A DNA stretch of 64,000 nucleotides from Diabrotica undecimpunctata (lineage: Eukaryota; Arthropoda; Insecta; Coleoptera; Chrysomelidae), in assembly GCF_040954645.1 (NCBI RefSeq), contig NC_092806.1, positions 148,022,429 through 148,086,428 of the forward strand, given 5' to 3'. The translations under genes and the position numbers were made by a program. Under the pieces are notes generated by a model. That model was not told the DNA's origin. It saw only the letters and a list, made by a program, of their open reading frames with translations, and did not search any database. This document shows, piece after piece, positions 53,401 to 63,308 of the stretch (its first letter is position 1; each line of letters starts with the position of its first letter).

Positions 53401-56400
53401 GAACAAATTTTTCACTTGCAATTTACAGTTGTGCCTTTGGCCTAATGCTCATTTTACGAAAATTAGATCACTAAACGAAAACACACAGAAAAAACTCAAA
53501 CGCACCACTTCTTTTGCTCGTTGAAAATAACTTTGAAGTTAAATGCTGCGAAAAATCGCAGAGAGCGGTAACCGGAATTACGGAGAAACCGTTTAAAATA
53601 AGCATTTTTCTGTTCGTGGATTACCCCATTGATTTTCTAAAAAGAAAATAAGTGGATACAAACATAGTATTTACCTTACAAATCTCTTCTGTGTGGGACG
53701 TCAGGAAGTAACTAAGCGATTACTTTTAGATTTACTCAGCTATGAAAAACTTTTCCCCTAATTCGATTTTGAAAGGCAAAAATAAAAACGTTATACCACA
53801 AACGAAAAAACTTGGAAAAAGAAATACCGGTTTCAGTTAAACGAAGGTAAAAAAATACATGTTTGTTTTTTTTACGAAAACATTTACATATTATTGAACG
53901 AGTTGGCTGTAGCATATTGGATGCGTTTGTAAAAGTGTTTTAAAATAAGTGATTACTTTTTATTGATAAATATTTTAAAATAAACGAAACGAGATAACAT
54001 CTAGAGATGTTACTAATATCCACTGAATATTAATTTTTCAATATATATTGAATATTGCATACATGAAATATTGTTTTGCTGTTTATATATTCCTACAATT
54101 TGTGATATTCTAAAAACTTATGTTCTACAGTATATTTCACGAATTTGTAATTTGATAATGTATTTTAAATTCATTTATACTCCAGCTAGAAGCGTATCAG
54201 TAGTGGAGAATTTATTTTTTAGTAGATACTATTCTAATGAGAATAAGACACAATTTAACGTTAAAATAAGTTTATTAATGTTATTAATAATGGCAAACAT
54301 TAATAAATTTATTATTATTTTAAATAAATAAATTACTAACTATGTTAACAAAACTACATACACTATATCGTCGGCTGTATGCAATAGTGGCTTAACTCAA
54401 AAATTGAAAAAATTGAGTAAACATCACCAGAGGGCTTAAAAATGTCTGATTTATGACCTGCAAAACTGGCACAATACTAATAATAGCAAAAATGTTCACT
54501 AGACATCACAAGTGTAGCTATGACATGTTGTCGGTTGAGATAAATTGTTTCTCGCAGTACCGGCCCTTTTTAGTTGTGCCGTGGAAGTCGAACCGTGTCG
54601 ATATCAAGTTTCTATGCAATACCGGCAAATTTGAGTTGTGCCACTATAGCAGAAAATTTTAGATATTTTCAAACTGTATTAGTGAGAATTTCGGAGTTGT
54701 GTCACATTAAATAAAAGGAATAAATGTATTGTTTTACAAATGACAGATTCAAAGGGTTATCGGAAAAGTAGTGAATTAATCCTATCTCGAGTAGGAGTAA
54801 CGTAAGTAATAATATCAATATTATTTTAATGTATAATTCCAAATAATCGATTTAGTAGAAAACCTTAGACGATTTTTTGCTTACATTTACCGGTGCAAAA
54901 AGAGAGGATCGTCTATTTTAGGGCATTTTAGGTGATAGAAGACGTGATGATTAATAAACCTAAAAGTAGGAAAAGGAAGGCTTGTTCGGATCAATGGAAA
55001 AGAAATGTCAGAAAGTTTCTTAGAAATTCAGGCCAAAAATACCCCAATGTTAACAGTAATCTTGTACAGGCTCGCAGTTTAGGTCCATCTTACAATCCAT
55101 TTAGACTGAAATGTGACGAAAAATTCACTTTACAAGAAAGAACTCAGACCATTGAAAAATAATAATCAATGGGAAATATAAACGAACATCGAAGTTATAT
55201 TCTGAGATCCATGTCTATAATTAAACCGACATATAAAGATTTTTTATATCCACCATTAGAGTTACAAATAGATGTATTCGAACTGTTATTGGGAAGACGC
55301 AAAGATGGCTTTACAAGCAACGATCAAAGAGGTAAATATAGCATACATAAAACATTTTGTAACGAAACTATGAACAGGCTTCATAAACACCTTTATCCAA
55401 TTCCGACAATGGAGAGCCACTGTTGTTAAAATAGTACCTCAAAAAAATATATACAAGGAGGTAAAGCATTGACAAATCTGTACAATGATGATAAAGCTGA
55501 TTGCCAAAGAGACAATGCTGAGTTTGTAAAAATTGGTTTATATGGTAAACTTTTTAATTATGAATTTAACTATGCATTCTTTTTTCCCAAAAAGGTCAAT
55601 GTCAGTGAAGAAAAAAAAAAGCCCTAGAAGATGCTTATAATAACCATCATAAGGAGAAAAACTTAAGCCGGGAGCTAAAAATACTTGACAAAGAGAATGT
55701 AACTAACTTACAAAAAGTTGCTTGTTTTGATCTAAAAGCTTCTACCAACACCAAAAGGAGACTTTAAGATTTCTATTATAAATCTAAGCTGTCAACATAT
55801 CATTTCTCTCAGGGAGAAGGCAGTAAAGACGCCATAGAAATTGGTCCGTGCCTGCTGATGTGTTTGGAACAAACATCTATAAAAACCAATTCTGACGATT
55901 TGAAATTCAGATTTTACTCAACCAATTGTGGTGGTCAAAGAAAAAACAAGTACCTAATTGCAATGTATCAGTACGCTGTGACTCATTTCAAAATTTCTTC
56001 TATAACTCATCAATATTTAGTTGTCGGCCATACTCAAAATAAGGGTGACAGCTGCCACTCTATAATAGAAATAAATATCACTAAAGCTTTAAAAGGAGAA
56101 CTTATTTATCTACCGACTCATTATGCTATGCTGATTCGAACTGGTCGTTGCAAGCAACCATTCGAAGAACACAAATTATGTCATAATGATTTTTTTGACC
56201 GGAATAAGTTAAATAGGGTAAAGGGAGGAGAGATGGAACAGGAGGACAGTCAGTCCGCTAGGTATACCGGACCAAGCTTGGCAACAGGACAGGTCTATCC
56301 TACTCTGTTGTATCGTTTTCGTTTAACGTTAGTCACTTAAGAGATGCCAGTTGTAACGCATCGGTGTTTACTTGTGTTATTTACGATAATTGAAACTACC

Positions 56401-56640
56401 ACGTGTGATAATTTTATTTGAGTTTTTTAAATTTCATTTTTTGTAAAAACATGTGAGTTTGACCGATTATTTGTTAGTTTATTATTGAACTCTATTTAAA
56501 ATGTGTATTAAAGTATAAAAAGTACTGCTGTAGTCTGCTTATTTTAAACAATACGGGCTGGTCCATCTGTCCTCCTATTTGAGGATAGATGGACCACTTA
56601 CGAGGAGGAGAGTTGGACCAGTATGTTTTGTTTTAGGATT

Positions 56641-58345
56641 ATGCCGAATAAATATATTTGCAAACAAAATACACCTACGAGAAGTAACTGGACCTCTAGG
56701 GAGCTAAGTGATGCCGTAGATGCTGTAAATAATGGTGATATGGGTATTAATGAAGCCGTCAAAGCATTTGGAATACCCAAAACTAATTCGAAATAAAAAC
56801 AAACAATATGGATAAGATGAACCGATTGGGTCCAGATTGTTCTTTAGGAACTGCTGTTAAAGCTAAAATCGTTAGTCATATAAAACAACTACAAAAAGTA
56901 GGCTTTGCACCAACCAGAACTGAAGTAAGAATGGCCTTTAATTTAGCTCAGCGATTAGGTATCCCAAATAAATTTAATGTAGAAGAAGGTAAATTTTTAA
57001 ATTCACAAATCTGATACAAGAGTTACTTATTGTCTACTTTAGGAATGTCCAAAGAAACAGTCGATAACTACTTTTCTGATCTCGAGAGAATTATGACCGA
57101 ATATAATTTTTATGATAAACTTGGACACATTATATTTAGTACTAACGAAACAGGATTGCAACTGAATATTAGAGCCGTTTAAATTCTAGCGGAAAAAGGT
57201 TCAAAATGTGTTCCTAGCATAAGACCTAGGGTAAAAGGTGAAACGATCAGTGTAATTCTTGCTGTAGTGCAGAAGGGATTTTCTTGTCCCCATATTGCAT
57301 TTTTAAGGGGAAAATAAAAAAAGACGAGTGGCATTATGGTATGCCACCGTGTTCAAAGATTAGGCTGTCGGAAAAATCAGCATACGTTAACAGTGACATT
57401 TTCTTAGAATGGTTACAAACCCACTTTTTGCCGAGAAAGCCTCCAGGTAAAACCTTATTATTATTAGATGGCCACACCTCCCATACGACCAACCTGGATC
57501 TACTAGAATTTTCAGACCAAAACGAAATAATTTTATTTTGTTTGCCATCCCACACAACACATTACCTACAGCCTCTGGATCATGCTTTTTTTAAGTCACC
57601 TAAAAACAACTTTTATGCTGAATGCCGTTTTATGGTACAGAATAATACAAAAAGTGTTCTAAAACGCCTTCAGTTTCGTAAATTCTTAGGTCAAGCATGG
57701 GGAAACTCAGACACTGTCTAAAATGCGGCTTCTACATTTAAATCCACGGGAATTTATCCGTTTAATCCATTAATAATCCCAGAATATGCATTTTTGACAA
57801 ACACCTCATCAGAAACAACAACAATGAATTTTACAGTTATATCAGAATCTCCTCAACCAGGTCCATCTGGAATCAGTGGTTAAATATTCTTGCACGGTAG
57901 CCCAAATAAGTCATCAAATACTGATGAAGATATAACTCCCGAAAAGGCTCTTGATGAGGTAACGCCCGTGCCTGTATTGGCAGCAGCAGTAAAGAGAGTT
58001 CGTAAAAAAATAACTGGAGAGATTACTGCTCAAGACTTTATTAAAATGAAGAAGGACGCCTTAATTAAAAAAAGCTTAAAACCTATAGAAAAACAAAAAC
58101 GTAAGAGAAAGCCAAACGAATCGTCACTATCTGAAGATGTTACTCTAAACGACACTAATGGTGTCGTTTAGAGTAATATTGAAAATGAGTGTGTTGGGTG
58201 CAACGAGGACTATCGCCAAAAATGTAAAAAAGAAGACTGGTTAAAATGTATTTTTTGTAAGCGCTGGTTACATGAAACTAGTACTGGCTTCGCTAATCTC
58301 TGCAACAGGTGCGGAAAGTTTCTTGCTATTAAAAGCAAAAAGGTT
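56641..58345 (+). pseudogene. pogo transposase (Psq HTH, CENP-B HTH, DDE_1, C-terminal zinc finger), broken
   Basis: 56641-56795: MPNKYICKQNTPTRSN, WTSRELSDAVDAVNNGDMGI and NEAVKAFGIP form the pipsqueak-type HTH. 56808-57014 is the region up to the second HTH, with a deletion. 57040-57200: MSKETVDNYFSDLERIM and FSTNETGLQLN, where the first catalytic Asp (normally TDETG) is Asn. 57284-57720: YVNSDIFLEWLQTHFLPRKP, LLLLDGHTSHT (second Asp intact), LPSHTTHYLQPLDHAFF (third Asp intact). 57890-58171 is a basic linker. 58190-58345: C..C.. DW.KC..C..W.H....NLCNRC, a PHD-like finger. At least six stops or shifts. Confidence 0.75.
58140..58176. repeat. Perfect 16-bp palindrome with 5-base loop in the pogo gene
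   Basis: TTACTCTAAACGACAC, loop TAATG, then the exact inverse. It creates the TAG that ends the linker frame and separates it from the zinc finger. Hairpin formation or a local template-switch origin are both possible. Confidence 0.75.
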
Positions 58346-59219
58346 TAGCTTGGTCCATCTCTTCTACTCCTAGTGGCTCATCTCACCTCCATAGTTGAGA
58401 AGAGATGGACCGACTACGTGCCAGTGCATTATACTTTTTAGTTTTAAGAATTATAATTTCTAGTTTTTACTTATACAAAAACAAATACCAATGTTAAGTT
58501 ATGTTATACAATTTTTTTCTATTCTGATGTTTATTTAAAGAAACAGGCTTCAGTTTTCTAAAAGGTGGTCAATCTCTCCTCCCTTTACCCTACTAAAACA
58601 GCGACAATTTTTAATGAAGATGTCCAAGGAAATACTTTTCCTTTCATATTTGTAAAATTCATGTACAAAAAGGCTCTGGTACTTACTTCTATTTTAAAAC
58701 TTCATTGGCACAAGAGGAGTACAGATCTGTTGATACCACCAAGAAAAAAAAAACAAAAAAAAGGTATAGAAAGCATGAATATTATAGAACTAGAAAATGC
58801 TTACACTGGCAGCCTGCCAATACCTGAAAAAAAAAAAAAGAAAAAAGACCTTACTAGCCTTTGTAAAGACAAGAGTGTTCCACCAATTCACGCTGATTTC
58901 TACCGGCATTTAAAGCATTGTTAATCATAACTTTTTCTATAATTATTAAGTATATTAGTTGTTAATAAAAACATTTTCCCATTCAAGTAACGTGTAGTAA
59001 CAGTTTTGTCTTTGTCTTAATTAGTCTTAGACTAATTAGAAAGACAAATTGTTGATGTTGACTTTCCCAAATACACCAAAATTTATTTTTTTTTTCAATA
59101 ATCCCAATCCATGTAGTAAAACAAAATAAGACAAAATTATTGGCACATAAACTTTAAACAACTTTTTAAAGAATGACCAGTTTTTATGTTGTGCCTCTAT
59201 TGCATATAACCGACGATAT

Positions 59220-60479
59220 GCTAGGTATATTAAATAGTTTAGCGCAGAGACAGAAATCCTTGACAAGGTGGAGTGGTGGAGGGAGTCAAGTAGTTACAAT
59301 CACGTGCAAAGCATGCAAAATCTCACCTCTGCAGCAACCCGTCTAACCTATCGCATTAGATGTAATAAAAAAAAATTGAATATGTTTTGTTAAAACATTC
59401 CTGCACAGATATTTAAAATAAACTTTCAACGTATATTTCAAAAACAGTAAAGCAGTATTAAAACCATAATAGTAAGTTTCCTCTTTTCAAACATAGTCTC
59501 ATGTTTTAACCATAATCTCTAAACTTCTGCTTTGAAACATAATATTCCAGTAGTTTCTAAAGCTGAGGGGCTATCAATATATCTTTTTTGTAGACAGACG
59601 GCTATGAGTCTCGTAAAATGGATTCCATAAAACTCAGACGTGGATTATCTTTGCAACAGGTTGTCGGAGAATGGGCCGTGACACGAAAGGTGTAGCTTAA
59701 GGATTTTGATGGATTCTTGTTCGGCTACAGCTCGTTTTTTTAAGTTTATTTTAAAATTTATAAGTGCATGCTGGCGCACTGCCGGTAACCCAGAAAAGAT
59801 TAATTGTTTTCGAACAATCTTGTGGTTTATGTTTAGAACAAAGTAGGAAGTCTTTGAAGGGGCGTAGAAAATAAAATTTCATTAAAAAATAATTAACGGG
59901 CTAAACTGTGTATACCGGAATATTTCAGTCATAAAGAAAACTTTATTTTTTCCGATAATATAAGACAAAATAGGTTTTCTGAGCTTTGTTTTTTTAATAA
60001 AAAAAATATTTATAATACCCAAGAATAAAGCACAATAGTTTGTTGTTCAAGTACAAATCGCTTAAAAGTTCCGGTAAAGCTATTTCTGATTAATTTAATT
60101 TTAATTTTCTCTTAATTTTCTGTTAAGGTCACATAACGTGAAAAATGAGCAAGAGTCTCGTCTAATTGGAGTCACATTTTTATTCGGACGCTAACTGGAA
60201 GGTTTTCACGAATTATATCAAAATATTGTTTCAAGAAATTTATAAAACTATTTCATTGAGATTTCCGCCAAAAGAATACGGGCCGATAACGTAGTCACTA
60301 TATCATAACAATGAAAATTATGTCTATATAATTGACCATTATTTCGAAAACTAGATTCATCTGTAAACAATACATTAAAAAAAATCAGGATCTTCTCAGA
60401 ATTTATTTAGTCCTAAAAAAAATTTTAACGTTTATCATAATCCTGTTCTGTCAAAGGCTTGTGTAATTGAGTGCAATAC
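59220..60479. other. No gene recognised
   Basis: AT-rich sequence next to the right end of the DUF7869-like transposon. No domain, repeat pair or structured motif was found. Confidence 0.4.
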
Positions 60480-60790
60480 AAATGATAGTGGTTTGTGGAT
60501 AGTGGGTAGTGCAGTTGTTATGTCGGTCAAACTTCACAATGGCTTAAACAGAGAATAACACAACACAAAAGTGACTGCACAGAAAATAAAAATACGTGTG
60601 CAGCAGTATTCATAATTTAAAAAACGGGGCAACATTTTAATAACCAAATGTCAGGATTTTAGGACAAGAAAGTAGTTGCAAAAAAAAGGTTGTTTTTGGA
60701 AATGTGCCAGATCAATAAAAAAAAAGAGACAACAAATTACAAGCAGACACGGGACAGCTAAGCAATATCTACTGTATTATTCTAAATAAT
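60480..60790 (+). pseudogene. Penelope-like GIY-YIG endonuclease fragment, third copy
   Basis: SCYVGQTSQWLKQRITQHKS, DCTENKNTCAAVFI, then TGQHFNNQ and KKRLFLEMCQIN in the expected order: YVGQT with the catalytic Arg helix, the H..TGH block with its first His lost, and the RLFLE block that carries the catalytic Glu in this group. Stops follow FII and MSGF. Upstream sequence from 60430 may include more of the domain in other frames. No RT is attached. Confidence 0.6.
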
Positions 60791-61515
60791 TTAAAATAAT
60801 TTTACTGTTTAAACAATAAAACATTTTAATCATCCTGTATATTTTTAACACATATAAAACTGACTATTTCTATTGTTTGTTAAATATGTACATGTAGTTG
60901 TTTTATGTTTGCTTTTTGTTATTTTTATTCACTAACTATACAATACACTTAAGTTATATTGTATATCAGTACTGTTTTGGACATGGAAATTTTCATTTGG
61001 AAACAGGAAAGTAAAAAAAAACGTTTAGAACATAGAAAGTTTAATAATTTATAACATACTTTTTTTATTAATTTTATTTAAAATTATATCGCAGTTTCTC
61101 ACGATAAAGCAAACAAAAAATAATTGAAGGGGTCAGTGCAAAAAGTAGACAAGTCCATATTTTTCTAGAATTGAGTTGTAGCGACATCTATATAAAATTA
61201 TGTGTACTATAAGCTGGCGAAGTCAGATTTCTAACAAAAAGTGTCTTACTGGGTAAAATCCCATATCTTAAAATTTTAATCAATCATAATTTCAGAGCAA
61301 GATATTGGTAAGTCTCAAAAAGTGTCCAAGTCTATGGACTTGTTGTTGCTACTGACACGGGGATTTATAACCTATAAGTTTGTTGATGAAATAGATTCAC
61401 GTGTAACTTTGATCTGTGAATTTTTGAAATTATACAAAAGTATCGTAGAGAAAAATGTCTGATTTTGGTAAGAATATTTTCCATATGATTTATGATATGA
61501 TATTGAAAATAAATT
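60791..61515. other. No gene recognised
   Basis: AT-rich spacer. TGGACTTG/CAAGTCCA-like short inverted words near 61150 and 61335 were the only pattern noticed. Confidence 0.35.
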
Positions 61516-62280
61516 CTTCTTCTTTGCGTGCCATATCAGAATTATCCGACGTTGGCGATCACCATTGCGAAGGCTTCTCATTATCTGCAATATGGAATAA
61601 TTGTCCTGCATTTGTTATCTGAGTCCATTTACGAATGTTTTTTAACCAAGAAACTTGTTTTCTTCCTACAACTTTACGGCCCTCAATTTTACCTTTAAGG
61701 ATTATTTGTAATATCTGATATCGACTTTTCCTTACTATACGTCCCAGACAAGACATTTTTCGATGCTTAGCGGTCTTTAGCAGTTCTCTATCTTTGTTGA
61801 CGCTCCTTAGTACTTCTTTATTAGTTTTCCTTGCTGTCCAATCTTCAGCATTCGTCTATGAACCCACATTTCCAATGCTTCAATTTTGCTCATGACCTAT
61901 ACTTTTAGCATCCACACTTCTGCACTATACAAAAGTACGGACCAAACATAACACTTAACCATTTTTTGTCTTAGTTCTAAACTGAGATGATTATTGCAAA
62001 GAAATGACTTCATTTTTATTAAAGTAGTTTTAGTCATTGCTATTCTACGTTTTATTTATATGTCTGTATCTAGCTGGTCTGTTATCACTGTTCCCAAATA
62101 TGTCATTTTTTGGATTTTCTCAACTTGGACTTCGTTTAATTAAAGCTTTGCATCGGGATGTGGGTCACAACTAAACACTAAAAATTTGGTTTTGTTTGAG
62201 TTTATTTTAATGCCCATTTCCTATCCTACCTCGTGAATACGATCAAGCAGAATTTGGAGACCTTCAATATTATCTGAAAG
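61516..62280 (-). pseudogene. RTE-type RT C-terminal fragment with (AAG)n tail
   Basis: Minus strand from 62279: DNIEGLQILLDRIHEVG, EMGIKINSNKTKFLVFS (the block after the catalytic Asp pair), KMTYLGTVITDQLDTD, VKCYVWSVLLYSAEVW, EALEMWVHRRMLKIG, then IEGRKVVGRKQVSWLKNIRK and the tail at 61516-61527. It matches the fragment at 3-359 over the shared part. Stops are frequent. Its 5' end faces the next copy. Confidence 0.65.
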
Positions 62281-62369
62281 AAAAATATGAAAGAAAAAAG
62301 AAAATAAATATAAGAAGTTTAATACATGAGAATTACAGTATTAAACAATAAGCATAGCTTAGTTAAATA

Positions 62370-62985
62370 ATTAGAAGATATTAAGCAAGTGGACAAAATG
62401 AAAAACTTAGGAGTCTGGATTAGGGAAGATCTGAATCCGAAATCAGATATTCGCTCAAGAATAGAGCAATCAAAAGCAGCCGTTTTGAAGATGAGGAAAT
62501 TTCTGAGTAACTAAAGACTCAATCTGTAAATCCGATATCGGATGGTAAAATGTTATATCCGCTCTATTCTTCTTTATGGTATCGAAGCCTAGACTGTTAA
62601 TGTTGACTTAATGAGAAAACTGGAAACTGGATGTGGCTTTTTAGGAAAATTTGGAAGATACCATGGACCGATTATATTACGAACGAAATGGTGCTGCACA
62701 GAATGGGAAGAGACAAAGAACTTTTGACCACCATTAAAATGCGAAAGACAGCATATTTGGAGCACATACTTAGAAATGATAAGTACGAATTGTTACATCT
62801 GATTATGAAGGGTAAAATAGAAGGAAAAAGGGGTCCTGGTAGACGACAAATATCCTGGTTGAAAAACATTCGCGACTGGACCGGGTTAAATACAAAGACG
62901 CTCTTAAGAAAAGCAGAAAATAGTGACGAATTTGCAATGGTTATAGCCAAGCTTCATTAGTGGAGATGGCACTAGAAGAAGAAGT
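62370..62985 (+). pseudogene. RTE-type RT C-terminal fragment with (AAG)n tail, sister copy
   Basis: QVDKMKNLGVWIREDLNPKS, VKCYIRSILLYGIEA, then a frameshift near 62640 and the open frame KIPWTDYITNEMVLHRMGRD, KTAYLEHILRNDKYELLHLI, KGKIEGKRGPGRRQISWLKN to a stop at 62958-62960. An AGAAGAAGAAG tail follows at about 62970-62982. It corresponds to the same part of the polyprotein as 61516-62280 and is closer in the GPGRR region to the fragment at 3-359. Confidence 0.65.
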
Positions 62986-63005
62986 AAAAATAATAATTTA
63001 ATTTC

Positions 63006-63238
63006 AGAATCAAGTAATTACAGTGAAGATGTAACCTCGGGAAGTGGGTATGATTCTCACGAAGGCACCTCTCGCAATAGTATACCTGCGATGGTTAGTG
63101 ATTGATGTAACCTATGAAGAAAATGTATCCTATAGCTTTGTTCCTGTTGGAGGGGATTCCGAGAACTTGCATTCTGTTTCAAAAGGAAAGAAATGGCTTA
63201 GAAACCCAGAAAAATTGAAATTGAAATTGAAAAATTGA
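63006..63238 (+). pseudogene. Possible N-terminal exon of a DUF7869-like transposon (tentative)
   Basis: After a TTTAATTTCAG acceptor-like sequence, the frame reads ESSNYSEDVTSGSGYDSHEG, and, in another frame, VPVGGDSENLHSVSKGKKWL and RNPEKLK. An acidic/Ser-rich start followed by K.R.RNPE.WK is what the N-terminus of this transposon family looks like in the copy at 54932 (RKACSDQWKRN). It is short and shifted, so confidence is low. Confidence 0.3.
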
Positions 63239-63280
63239 ATTAATAGGGCAGGAAAGTAAAACTCTTTGTTCTTTAATCAA

Positions 63281-63308
63281 GCTTTCGCAAAATTTATTTG
63301 CTTCATCA
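63281..63308 (-). ncRNA. Hammerhead-like motif (CTGATGA..GCGAAA)
   Basis: Minus strand: CTGATGA, A, GCAAA, loop, TTTGC, GAAA. The 5-bp stem is good but is separated from the CTGATGA by one unpaired base, unlike the strict core at 28860. It is probably a remnant of a Penelope-like terminal repeat. Confidence 0.3.

Larger units (their letters stand above)
56216..58590 (+). mobile_element. pogo-type DNA transposon inserted at a TA
   Basis: Inverted repeats of 19 bp (GGGTAAAGGGAGGAGAGAT) bound the 2375-bp element, with TA at 56214-56215 and 58591-58592. Near each end is a palindromic array built on GGTCCATCT (56559-56621 and 58350-58412), likely transposase binding sites. One broken transposase gene fills the centre. 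Removing the element and one TA restores the host frame (NKLNTKTATI). Confidence 0.8.
54932..58924 (+). pseudogene. DUF7869-like putative transposase, several exons or shifts, interrupted by pogo
   Basis: N-terminal basic segment KSRKRKACSDQWKRNVRKFL (54960-55020), SMGNINEHRSYILRSM (55168-), KYSIHKTFCNETMN, DDKADCQRDNAEFVKIGLYG, then the core IGPCLLMCLEQTSI, FRFYSTNCGGQRKNKYLIAM, HQYLVVGHTQNKGDSCHSII and HNDFFDRNKLN to 56213. After the pogo element it continues TKTATIFNEDVQGN, and the C-terminus KKKKDLTSLCKDKSVPPIHA, DFYRHL to 58923. Relatives as I recall them have Asp where this copy has Thr in FYSTNC, probably a catalytic loss. Stops occur at 55160 and between 55430 and 55860, partly splice sites. 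Confidence 0.5.
54365..59219 (+). mobile_element. Large DNA transposon with DUF7869-like protein, split by pogo
   Basis: Terminal inverted repeats start ATATCGTCGG and share TATGCAATAG.GGC.. about 30 bp inward at 54365 and 59219. Inside the left end (54540-54700) are two to three inverted partial copies of the tip (AGTTGTGCCACTATAGC-type), so the end is palindromic in organisation. The element encodes a multi-exon protein of the FYSDNC.GQ.KN type found in many arthropod genomes and probably a transposase. Its superfamily name and target duplication could not be fixed. Its coding part is split at 56216-58590 by a pogo element. Confidence 0.5.
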
